From Nocardioides stalactiti (GTDB lineage Bacteria; Actinomycetota; Actinomycetes; Propionibacteriales; Nocardioidaceae), in NCBI RefSeq assembly GCF_014180715.1, contig NZ_JACEFC010000029.1:1-42289 (forward strand): DNA of 42,289 nt. Direction: 5' to 3'. The notes beneath the pieces are model-generated. The model was not told the origin of the DNA, ran no database searches, and was given only the letters and a program-made list of their open reading frames with translations. Within the stretch, counting starts at the first letter, position 1, and each line of letters begins with the position of its first letter. Shown here piece after piece: positions 1-8,819 of the stretch. The position numbers and the translations under genes were made by a program.

Positions 1-408
1 GGACGCGATGACCGCGGCGGCCGACTCCACGGCGTAGCCGGTGCCGACCCCGACCTGCCGGGTGTCGATGCAGGTGACCGGCACCGGCGCGTGCCGGGCC
101 GCGACCTGGGCCGACTCGAACGTGCCGCTCATGTCGCTGGACAGGTGGACCGAGAGGATCTCGGTCGCGCCCTCCTCGGCCAGCCGCCGGTAGAGGTCGC
201 CGAAGACGGTCGGCGCCGGGCGCGACGTGCTGACTGCGCGCTTCTCGCGCAGCGCCGCCGCGACGCACGCCGGCGACGCCTCCTCCGCGCCCTCCTCGAA
301 GGACTCGTCGTCGATGACGACCTGGAGCGGCACGACGGCAGCCCGGCACTCGTCCGCGACCTCCGGGGGGAGGCTGGCCGTGGAGTCGGTGACCAGTGCG
401 ACCGTCAT
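1..408 (-). CDS. DegV family protein, C-terminus beyond the window
   Basis: Reading the minus strand from ATG at 408, about 136 codons are open to the window edge and there is no stop, so the gene is cut. The start MTVALVTDSTASLP, then a STSRPAP segment (about residue 60) and LSSDMSGTFESA (about 90-100) are hallmarks of the DegV fold. DegV proteins bind a fatty acid, and some act as FakB subunits that present the fatty acid to the kinase FakA; whether a FakA partner lies nearby cannot be seen. A -10 like TAGCCT (minus strand, 421-416) sits exactly seven bases before the ATG, so the transcript is probably leaderless. The gene follows leuS by 40 bases on the same strand but seems to have its own promoter. 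The family is confident, the ligand unknown. Confidence 0.9.
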   Translation of the reverse strand, partial: MTVALVTDSTASLPPEVADECRAAVVPLQVVIDDESFEEGAEEASPACVAAALREKRAVSTSRPAPTVFGDLYRRLAEEGATEILSVHLSSDMSGTFESAQVAARHAPVPVTCIDTRQVGVGTGYAVESAAAVIAS

Positions 409-415
409 GCGACCG

Positions 416-421
416 AGGCTA
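416..421 (-). promoter_or_regulatory. -10 box of a probable leaderless promoter for the DegV gene
   Basis: On the minus strand TAGCCT (TANNNT consensus) is followed by seven bases and then the DegV ATG at 408, the spacing expected if transcription starts on the A of the ATG. No convincing -35 is visible. The box sits between the leuS stop and the DegV start. Confidence 0.45.
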
Positions 422-448
422 GGGCACGGCCACCAACCGGCGACACCG

Positions 449-2968
<2,520 letters not shown>

Positions 2969-3024
2969 TGTCTTTCCTCGTGCTCGTGGTGGTGGGTGAC
3001 CTGCTCGGGTGAGTTGCCCCAGAC

Positions 3025-3053
3025 ACAAGAAAGCCCCTCGCACAGGGAGGGGC
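3025..3053 (-). terminator. Terminator-like hairpin in the leuS leader (candidate attenuator)
   Basis: On the minus strand GCCCCTC and GAGGGGC form a perfect 7-bp stem around a 7-base loop, followed directly by TTTCTTGT. It lies 57 bases before the leuS TTG and after the Leu-codon leader ORF, so it is placed as an attenuator rather than as the end of the amidohydrolase gene 140 bases further upstream. The U-tract is broken by C and G, so efficiency is uncertain. GTCTGGGG just downstream (3024-3017) is complementary to eight bases in the loop of the preceding hairpin (3068-3075). Confidence 0.65.
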
Positions 3054-3054
3054 A

Positions 3055-3090
3055 GCCGCGTCGACCCGTCTGGGGGATCCTCGACGCGGC
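3055..3090 (-). promoter_or_regulatory. First leader hairpin, starting in the leader-peptide stop codon
   Basis: A perfect 10-bp inverted repeat (GCCGCGTCGA with TCGACGCGGC) encloses a 16-base loop. Its first base is the last base of the leader TAG stop. A ribosome stalled on the Leu codons just upstream would cover the first arm, so this stem is the natural sensor hairpin of an attenuator. I could not identify a convincing antiterminator pairing by eye. Confidence 0.6.
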
Positions 3091-3116
3091 TAGGTAAGAA
3101 GCAGGTTCTTCCGCAC
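3090..3116 (-). CDS. Candidate leuS leader peptide MRKNLLLT
   Basis: An eight-codon ORF reads GTG CGG AAG AAC CTG CTT CTT ACC TAG on the minus strand. Three consecutive Leu codons, two of them CTT (rare in such GC-rich genomes), sit immediately before the leader hairpin and terminator of leuS. This is the layout of a ribosome-mediated attenuator sensing charged tRNA-Leu. TAGGCT, a -10 like hexamer, ends six bases before the GTG, so the mRNA would start with the leader ORF. An in-frame TAG upstream rules out a longer peptide. This is inference from layout; translation of so short an ORF needs data. Confidence 0.6.
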   Translation of the reverse strand: MRKNLLLT

Positions 3117-3122
3117 GCTCCC

Positions 3123-3128
3123 AGCCTA
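3123..3128 (-). promoter_or_regulatory. -10 box for the leuS leader transcript
   Basis: TAGGCT on the minus strand fits TANNNT and is followed by GGGAGC and then the leader GTG. Transcription would therefore begin at or next to the leader-peptide start codon. No good -35 is visible 17-18 bases upstream. Confidence 0.45.
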
Positions 3129-3196
3129 CTCCACCCGCTCGGTCAGGCGCCGGTCTGCACCCGCCCACAGCGCCGCGCGTAGGTGCCCCGAGTCCG

Positions 3197-4279
3197 TCAG
3201 AGGCGGTAGGCCCTCTGTGCGTTGTCGTGGAAGACCTTGCGGAGCAGGTCCGGTCCGCCGGGAGCCAGCAGGTCGGTGAGAGCGCCGACGATCGTCCCGT
3301 AGTCCGCGACCGGCTTGTCCATCGGATAGTTGGAGCCGAACATCAGCCGGTCCTCCCCGAACACGCGGGTGGTGTGGTCGACGAGCGGCGCGACGCGCTC
3401 GGCCAGCCGGGCCCGGTCGATCCGGCCCACGCTGTAGCCGAGCACCGGGAACGCGAGGCCCGAGTGCTTGGCGATGACGTTGTGGTGGTCGGCGAGCTTC
3501 GCGATGTCGTCCTGCCACTTCGCGAGCAGGTCCGCCCGCTGGGCGTCGCTCCGGCCGAGCGTCTTGCCGAGCGGACCGAGGAGCCCGAGCGGCGGCGCGT
3601 AGTGATCGAGGACGATCGTGGTCTCCGGGTACTCCTTCGCCAGCAGGGCGACGTCGTTGAGCTGCTGGGAGAACACGAAGGCGTCGAACGTCAGGCCCCG
3701 CTCGGCGAGGGCTCGGAAGCCGTTGAGGAAGGCGGTCGAGCGCAGCACGCCCTCACCGTCGGTCCACGACTTCACTCCCTTGTCGGGGTGCCACGCGCCC
3801 ATGGACCGGATGCCGCGGAACCTCGTGCTCGCCCGGGCGTGCGCGTCGAGGACCTGCGGGAAGTCCGGCCGCCGCGGGTCGGCGTTGGCCACGATCGCCA
3901 CCAGCTCGGGCGCGGTGCCCTGGCCGAACGGCAGCCCGTCGAGCCAGGCGGTCTCCTCCGACTGGTCCTCGCGGTGCCACCCGCACTCGACGTGGACCGC
4001 TGCCTTCACCGGGACGCCCACCGCCGCGACCGTCCCGGCGACGTCCGTGCCGTAGTCCTCCGGGAGATAGGGCCGTGCGACGTGCGCCGCCGTGTGGATG
4101 AGCTCCCGGGCGCCCTGGTCGAGCAGCAGCGGCTTCATCCGCTCCAGCAGCCGCGGCGCCCGCTTGTAGAGAGGTGCCACCCGCGACGCCTCTCGCGGCG
4201 TCGTGAACGGATCCCACTGGTGGATGTGGGTGTCGATGATGTGAGGAACGACCCCGGACAGGCTCTCGGCTGCGACCAC
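3197..4279 (-). CDS. Amidohydrolase family 2 (TIM-barrel) protein
   Basis: 360 residues from GTG. The DTHIHQWDP motif at about residues 16-24 supplies the two metal-binding His of beta-strand 1, and FGSNYPMD near residue 325 is the C-terminal signature of the amidohydrolase_2 group (relatives of 2-pyrone-4,6-dicarboxylate lactonase, ACMS decarboxylase and L-rhamnono/fuconolactone hydrolases). It is probably a cytoplasmic metal-dependent hydrolase or decarboxylase; the substrate cannot be told. An AAGGA-like ribosome site lies upstream of the GTG. It is 52 bases downstream of the TetR gene on the same strand, so the two may share a transcript. Confidence 0.82.
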   Translation of the reverse strand: MVAAESLSGVVPHIIDTHIHQWDPFTTPREASRVAPLYKRAPRLLERMKPLLLDQGARELIHTAAHVARPYLPEDYGTDVAGTVAAVGVPVKAAVHVECGWHREDQSEETAWLDGLPFGQGTAPELVAIVANADPRRPDFPQVLDAHARASTRFRGIRSMGAWHPDKGVKSWTDGEGVLRSTAFLNGFRALAERGLTFDAFVFSQQLNDVALLAKEYPETTIVLDHYAPPLGLLGPLGKTLGRSDAQRADLLAKWQDDIAKLADHHNVIAKHSGLAFPVLGYSVGRIDRARLAERVAPLVDHTTRVFGEDRLMFGSNYPMDKPVADYGTIVGALTDLLAPGGPDLLRKVFHDNAQRAYRL

Positions 4280-4331
4280 CCGCCCATCCTTGCACCGGCC
4301 CGTGTGCGGACGCGCGACGATGAGCGGCGAC

Positions 4332-4967
4332 TCAGGTCGCGCGGGTCTCGCGGGCGAGCTCGAGCGCGAGGTCCTCGTGGCCGGTGTCGAGGAGGTGGCC
4401 GAGGAGGAGGGCGCGCAGGGCGGGGTACGTCGCGTCCTCGTCGAGACCGTCCGGCTCGGCGAGCCGGTGCAGCGCCAGGCCGTGGGCGAGCGCGGTCATC
4501 GCCGGCGCCAGGGTCTCGGGGTCCGGAGTGTCGAGGGCGCTCAACCCCGCGCTCGCGACCCCCCGTGCCGCGGCGAGCGCGTCACCGACCGGGGCTCGGA
4601 ACTCCGGGTGGCGCGCGGCGTACAGCAGTGCCTCGAAGAGGGCGAGCGTCTCCGGCAGCCGCGGCGCCGCGGCCGCCGCGAACGCCCGGCCGGCCTCGTC
4701 GACACTCATCTCGGCGGCCACCAGGCCGTCGGCGAGCGACGCCTGCCGCGCCTGCTCCTCGGCCATGAACGTGCGCAGCGCCTCGCCGGCGAGCTCGTCG
4801 ATGGAGGAGAAGAAGTAGCTGACCGTGGCGAGCGGCAGCCCCGCTCGCTCGGTGACGGCGCGGTGCGTGACGCCCGCGACGCCCTGCTCGGCGGTGACCT
4901 CGACGGTCGCCCGGAGCAGCGCCTCACGCCGCGCCTGGGCGCTGGGGCCGTGACGTCGCGCACTCAT
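4332..4967 (-). CDS. TetR family transcriptional repressor
   Basis: About 211 residues from the ATG at 4967. The N-terminal helix-turn-helix spans about residues 15-60 (REALLRATVEVTAEQGV, then THRAVTERAGLPLATVSYFF), followed by an all-helical ligand domain. An in-frame ATG three codons earlier (4976) exists, but TAGGAT (4981-4976, minus strand) with seven bases to the ATG at 4967 argues for a leaderless start there. It is divergent from the amidase gene, and two copies of an 18-bp palindrome lie between them, so it probably represses both the amidase and itself. The inducer is unknown; an amide or ester substrate of the neighbouring enzymes is a fair guess. Confidence 0.92.
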   Translation of the reverse strand: MSARRHGPSAQARREALLRATVEVTAEQGVAGVTHRAVTERAGLPLATVSYFFSSIDELAGEALRTFMAEEQARQASLADGLVAAEMSVDEAGRAFAAAAAPRLPETLALFEALLYAARHPEFRAPVGDALAAARGVASAGLSALDTPDPETLAPAMTALAHGLALHRLAEPDGLDEDATYPALRALLLGHLLDTGHEDLALELARETRAT

Positions 4968-4978
4968 GGGCCTCATCC

Positions 4979-5007
4979 TAGACAGAGTCTGGAAGATCTT
5001 CTACAGT
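4979..5007 (+). promoter_or_regulatory. Amidase promoter: TAGACA, 17 bp, TACAGT
   Basis: TAGACA at 4979-4984 (one mismatch to TTGACA), a 17-base spacer and TACAGT at 5002-5007 (TANNNT) make a good sigma-70 type promoter directed at the amidase ATG at 5041. Transcription would start near 5014. Operator copy 1 fills the spacer and overlaps the -10; copy 2 covers the start point. The layout is that of a repressor. Confidence 0.65.
4988..5005. promoter_or_regulatory. TetR operator copy 1 (imperfect palindrome)
   Basis: TCTGGAAGATCTTCTACA matches the perfect copy at 5009-5026 in its first 14 bases and diverges in the right arm. The two copies start 21 bp apart, so both face the same side of the DNA. 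This copy lies between -35 and -10 of the amidase promoter. Confidence 0.7.
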
Positions 5008-5008
5008 C

Positions 5009-5026
5009 TCTGGAAGATCTTCCAGA
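5009..5026. promoter_or_regulatory. TetR operator copy 2 (perfect 18-bp palindrome)
   Basis: TCTGGAAGATCTTCCAGA is its own reverse complement. Length and position (around the amidase start point, next to a divergent TetR gene) fit a TetR dimer site; two such sites 21 bp apart suggest cooperative or paired dimers. Confidence 0.75.
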
Positions 5027-5040
5027 CATCAGGAGCGACC

Positions 5041-6435
5041 ATGACCCGAGTCCACGCGTTCACCAACGACGCCCTCGGTGAGCACGACGCCGTCGAGCTC
5101 GCCCGCCAGGTGGCGGACCGCGAGGTCAGCCCGGCCGAGCTGGCGCTCGCGGCGACCGAGCGCGCCGCCCGGATCGAGGGCGAGCTCAACGCGGTCGTGG
5201 CGACCTACGACCAGCCGCGGACGAGCGACCGCGACGGCGGGGTGTTCGCCGGCGTGCCGACGTACGTCAAGGACAACGTCGAGCTCGCGGGCCTCCCCAC
5301 CCAGAACGGCAGCGACGCCTACACCGGCGCCCCCGCCAAGAAGGACGGGCTGTTCACCCAGCAGCTCCTCTCCACGGGCGTCACCGTGATCGGCAAGTCG
5401 CGGCTGCCGGAGTTCGGCTTCAACGCCAGCACCGAGTACATGGCGGCCGACGCGGTCCGCAACCCGTGGCACACCGACCACTCGGTCGGCGCGTCTTCCG
5501 GCGGCTCCGCGGCACTCGTCGCCGCGGGCGTCGTACCGATCGCGCACGCCAACGACGGTGGCGGCTCGATCCGGATCCCGGCCGCCTGCGCCGGGCTCGT
5601 CGGCCTCAAGCCGTCGCGCGGCCGGTTCGTCGACAGCGAGGCCACCCGGGCGCTGCCCCTCAACATCATCGGCGAGGGCGTCGTGACCCGCAGCGTCCGC
5701 GACACGGCCGCGTTCTTCGCGGGAGCCGAGCGGCACCACCGCAATCCCGCGCTCGCTCCCGTCGGCCACGTCACCGGTCCGGCCCAGCGTCGGCTCCGCG
5801 TCGGCGTCCTCCTCGACAGCCCCACCGGCGCCGCGATCGACGACGCGACCCGGGCCGCCGTCGAGCGCACCGCCGCGCTCCTCGAGAAGGCCGGCCACGT
5901 CGTCGAGCCCGCGAAGGCGCCGGTCGGTGAGCAGTTCGCGGCGGACTTCCTCCAGTACTGGGCGATGCTCGCCGACCTGGTCACCTCCACCGGCCGGCTC
6001 AACCTCGACAAGACGTGGGACGGCACCAAGGCCGACGGCCTCACCCGTGGCCTCAAGGCCCACCACCGCCGCGCCCCGCACCGGACGCCCGCCGCTCTGC
6101 TCCGGCTCCGCAAGGTACGTCGCACCTACGCCGACTGGCTGACCGAGCACGACGTCGTGCTGTCCCCCGTGCTGGCCCACACCGCACCGCGGATCGGGCA
6201 CCTCTCCCCCGCCCAGCCCTTCGACCAGCTCCTCGAGCGGCTGCTCAACTACGTCTCGTTCACGCCGCTCCACAACGTGTCGGGCGCACCGGCGATCTCG
6301 GTCCCGGCCGGCCTCTCACCCGAGGGGCTCCCCGTCGGCGTCCACCTCTCCGGTGCCCACGGCGACGAACGGACCCTCCTCGAGCTGGCCTACCTGCTCG
6401 AGGCCGAGCAGCCCTTCGCGCGCATCCAGGACTGA
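5041..6435 (+). CDS. Amidase (amidase signature family)
   Basis: 464 residues. The start at ATG 5041 follows AGGAGCGACC, an excellent ribosome site; an upstream in-frame start at 4966 would translate the operators. The Ser-cisSer-Lys triad of the amidase signature family is visible: Lys77 in PTYVKDN, the Ser pair 152-153 in GASSGGSAA, and the nucleophile Ser176 in GGGSIRIPA. The protein would hydrolyse an amide (possibly an ester) in the cytoplasm. GatA is a relative, but no GatB or GatC gene is near and the gene stands alone behind a TetR-controlled promoter, so a catabolic or detoxifying amidase is more likely. Substrate unknown. Confidence 0.9.
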   Translation: MTRVHAFTNDALGEHDAVELARQVADREVSPAELALAATERAARIEGELNAVVATYDQPRTSDRDGGVFAGVPTYVKDNVELAGLPTQNGSDAYTGAPAKKDGLFTQQLLSTGVTVIGKSRLPEFGFNASTEYMAADAVRNPWHTDHSVGASSGGSAALVAAGVVPIAHANDGGGSIRIPAACAGLVGLKPSRGRFVDSEATRALPLNIIGEGVVTRSVRDTAAFFAGAERHHRNPALAPVGHVTGPAQRRLRVGVLLDSPTGAAIDDATRAAVERTAALLEKAGHVVEPAKAPVGEQFAADFLQYWAMLADLVTSTGRLNLDKTWDGTKADGLTRGLKAHHRRAPHRTPAALLRLRKVRRTYADWLTEHDVVLSPVLAHTAPRIGHLSPAQPFDQLLERLLNYVSFTPLHNVSGAPAISVPAGLSPEGLPVGVHLSGAHGDERTLLELAYLLEAEQPFARIQD

Positions 6436-6485
6436 GACGGTTCTCACGCGCGGCAGGGCCGCCAGCGCCATTACGATCGTGGCTC

Positions 6486-7202
6486 GTGACTGCCCTGCTG
6501 CGTGAGCGCCTCCCCGACGGCATCGAGGTGCTCCGGATCAACCGTCCGGACAAGCGCAACGCGCTCGACACCGCCACCCTGCGTCTCCTCAACACCGCGC
6601 TCGCCGAGCTCGCGGCCGACGCCGACCTCCGGGCCGTGGTCGTCTCCACCACCTCGACGACGGCGCTGTGCGCGGGCGCCGACGTGGGCGAGGAGCTCGA
6701 CGCCGCGGGCGGTGTCGCACGGATGGAGGCGTTCGCCGATCTCTACCGGCTCATCGACGAGACGCCGGTGCCGACCATCGCCGTGTGCGTGGGCAATTGC
6801 GTCGGCGCGGGCGCCGAGATCGTCGCGGGCTGCGACCTGCGCGTCGGCGGCGACAACCTCAAGCTGGCCTGGGCGGGCGCCCGGCTCGGCGTCCCGGTCG
6901 GTCCGGCCCGGCTGACCCAGCTGGTCGGGCTTTCCCGTGCCAAGGACCTCGTCTTCACCGGCCGTCCGATCGGCCTGGACGAGGCGGCGGCGTACGGGCT
7001 CTTCCAGCGGACCGCGTCCGCCGACGAGGCGGAGACCGCTGCGATCGACCTGGCGACGGCGATCACCCGCCAGTCCGCCACCGGCGTGCGCGAGCTCAAG
7101 GTGATGTTCCGCGAGCTCGAGGACTCCGCCCGCCGGATCAGCTACGAGAACGAGCACCTCGTCGCGTTCCAGAAGCACGGGACCGGGCTGCCGCAAGGTT
7201 GA
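6486..7202 (+). CDS. Enoyl-CoA hydratase/isomerase family protein
   Basis: 238 residues from GTG. TACGAT at 6472-6477, eight bases before the GTG, suggests a leaderless or nearly leaderless transcript. The crotonase fold is supported by both oxyanion-hole segments, LCAGAD (about 61-66) and GNCVGAGAE (103-111). Glu111 matches the first catalytic Glu of hydratases. The position of the second Glu (PExxLG in classic hydratases) reads AGARLG, so Gly replaces it. It may therefore be an isomerase, hydrolase or other crotonase activity rather than a true hydratase. Its last 65 bases overlap the end of the convergent CPBP gene. Confidence 0.85.
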   Translation: MTALLRERLPDGIEVLRINRPDKRNALDTATLRLLNTALAELAADADLRAVVVSTTSTTALCAGADVGEELDAAGGVARMEAFADLYRLIDETPVPTIAVCVGNCVGAGAEIVAGCDLRVGGDNLKLAWAGARLGVPVGPARLTQLVGLSRAKDLVFTGRPIGLDEAAAYGLFQRTASADEAETAAIDLATAITRQSATGVRELKVMFRELEDSARRISYENEHLVAFQKHGTGLPQG

Positions 7203-7923
7203 CCGGTCGCCGGAAGAGCGGCGGCAGGAACCGCACCATCAGCGCCGACCAGGTGAGGTGCGTGATCGTCGGCGCCTGGATGCCGCCGGACGCGCGTCGC
7301 TGAAGCCCGAAGAGGGACCCCATGACCGCGGCGGCGAGGACCAGCGCCGGGTTGCGGGTCGTGGTGGTCGCCAGGGCGTAGACCGCGGTCGACGACACGA
7401 CCGGACGGTGCTCGCCGAGCGCCGCGTAGAGCGCCCCGCGGAAGAAGACCTCCTCCCCCAGTCCGTTGGCCAGCGTCGTCAGCAGCACCAGCCGGTCGTC
7501 GCCCTCGTCGGCGAAGTCGAGGACCCGGCTGATCGCGTCGTCGAGGACGGGGATCCGGCGAGCGACCAACGCGGCGGCATAGAACAGGCCGAACGCCCCG
7601 ATCCCGGTCACGACGGGCGTGACGAGCGGTCGGCGGATCGTCGCGTCGCGGGTCTCGATCCAGCCCAGGTGGAGCGGTCCCGACGCCACGCTCCCCACCG
7701 TCCACACCCCGGCCACGGCGGCGGTCGACAGGTAGAACTCCCGCGAGCCCGGCCGCGTCGACAGTGAGGCGCCGAGCAGGCCGGCGCCGACGACCGACGT
7801 CGCGGCGACCGTACGACGACGCCGGTGCCGCACCGCGCGGGGCTCCCGCCCCTCGACCCGGACCACGTGGGTCAGCGGCTTCGGGAGGATCCGGTCGAGT
7901 CGAGCGCGCAGCGCTGCGCTCAT
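7138..7923 (-). CDS. CPBP family intramembrane metalloprotease
   Basis: 261 residues with several hydrophobic segments (about 40-55, 65-85, 100-122, 145-170, 180-205). The EExxxR motif of CAAX-protease/bacteriocin-processing (CPBP, Abi) enzymes is EEVFFRG, with Glu157, Glu158 and Arg162. A later HLTWS segment fits the second motif His. The substrate is unknown. It is the last gene of the photolyase operon; its ATG overlaps the stop of the upstream gene by 4 bases (ATGA), suggesting translational coupling. The C-terminus is basic (RSRASGTRRGARSRS) and its coding end overlaps the convergent enoyl-CoA hydratase gene by 65 bases. Confidence 0.85.
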   Translation of the reverse strand: MSAALRARLDRILPKPLTHVVRVEGREPRAVRHRRRRTVAATSVVGAGLLGASLSTRPGSREFYLSTAAVAGVWTVGSVASGPLHLGWIETRDATIRRPLVTPVVTGIGAFGLFYAAALVARRIPVLDDAISRVLDFADEGDDRLVLLTTLANGLGEEVFFRGALYAALGEHRPVVSSTAVYALATTTTRNPALVLAAAVMGSLFGLQRRASGGIQAPTITHLTWSALMVRFLPPLFRRPVNLAAARSRASGTRRGARSRS

Positions 7924-8819
7924 GCGGACTCGGCCCGCTCGGCCAGGGCTGCCCGGACGGCCTCGTCGTAGGTCATCGGCTCGAACGGCACGACCCGTCG
8001 GATCGCGTCGTCGCGGACGATGACCTCGTTGACCATCGAGTCGATGAGGTTGCGCCCCGCCTGGGGGTCGACGTCGGTCACCAGCGCGAGCCAGAGGGAG
8101 GAGAGCCGGGGTGTCAGGAGCGGCACCGGGAAGATCGGCATCGGCCGTCCCTCGATCGCCGCGACCCGCTTGAGCATGTCGGAGTAGGCGAGGACGTCGG
8201 AGCCACCGACCTCGAACGTCCGGCTGGTGGCGTCGGGGTTGCCGAGCACCCCCACCAGATAGCGCACGACATCGTCGACCGAGATCGGCTGGGTGCGTGT
8301 CTTGACCCAGCGCGGGGTGATCATCGCCGGGAGGTGCTCGACGAGCTGTCGGGTGATCTCCCAGGAGATCCCGCCGTGCCCGACGACGATCCCGGCGCGC
8401 AGGACCGTGACGGGAACCCCAGCCGCCCCGAGCAGCTCCTCGACCTCGCGCCGGCTCCGCAGGTGCGGCGACAGGTCGTCCCCGTCGTCACCGAGACCGC
8501 CGAGGTAGACGATCTGCTCCACCCCTGCGGCGGCCGCCGCCGAGCCGAACGCCGTCGCCGCCTCGGCGTCGCGCGACTCGAAGTCCGCATTCTCGAGCGA
8601 GTGCACGAGGTAGTACGCGGCCGACGTGCCCTCGAGGGCGGACCTCAGCGAGCCCGGGTCGCCCACGTCCCCGCGGACCGCTCGCCCCAACCCCTCGTAC
8701 CGGTCGGGGCGCCGGGTCATGACGCGTACCTCGTGCCCGGCCTCGACGAGCGCCGGCACCAGCCGGCGACCGACGAACCCGGTGCCGCCGGCGACGAGGA
8801 CCTCCCGCGGGCCGGTCAC
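7920..8819 (-). CDS. NAD(P)-binding Rossmann protein (NmrA/YbjT/NDUFA9-like)
   Basis: 299 residues from GTG. The N-terminal TGxxGxxG dinucleotide motif is AGGTGFVGRR (about 10-19), followed by an atypical short-chain dehydrogenase fold without a clear YxxxK. This resembles YbjT/NDUFA9-type proteins, which bind NAD(P)H and often act as redox sensors, quinone-linked reductases or assembly factors. The GTGA overlap with the FAD oxidoreductase stop and ATGA overlap with the CPBP start put it in the light-regulated operon. The exact reaction is not deducible. Confidence 0.85.
   Translation of the reverse strand: MTGPREVLVAGGTGFVGRRLVPALVEAGHEVRVMTRRPDRYEGLGRAVRGDVGDPGSLRSALEGTSAAYYLVHSLENADFESRDAEAATAFGSAAAAAGVEQIVYLGGLGDDGDDLSPHLRSRREVEELLGAAGVPVTVLRAGIVVGHGGISWEITRQLVEHLPAMITPRWVKTRTQPISVDDVVRYLVGVLGNPDATSRTFEVGGSDVLAYSDMLKRVAAIEGRPMPIFPVPLLTPRLSSLWLALVTDVDPQAGRNLIDSMVNEVIVRDDAIRRVVPFEPMTYDEAVRAALAERAESA

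Noticed and set aside
3033..3053. Simple terminator of the amidohydrolase gene
   Set aside because: It lies about 140 bases beyond that gene's stop and downstream of a plausible leuS promoter and leader ORF, so an attenuator fits better, though a double role cannot be excluded.
3033..3090. T-box riboswitch for leuS
   Set aside because: A plus-strand stretch faintly resembles the T-box antiterminator sequence, but it is on the wrong strand. The minus-strand leader is too short for the specifier stem, and a Leu-codon leader ORF explains the region better.
5041..6435. GatA subunit of the tRNA amidotransferase
   Set aside because: The amidase signature is shared, but no gatB or gatC is adjacent and the gene is under a TetR-type repressor.
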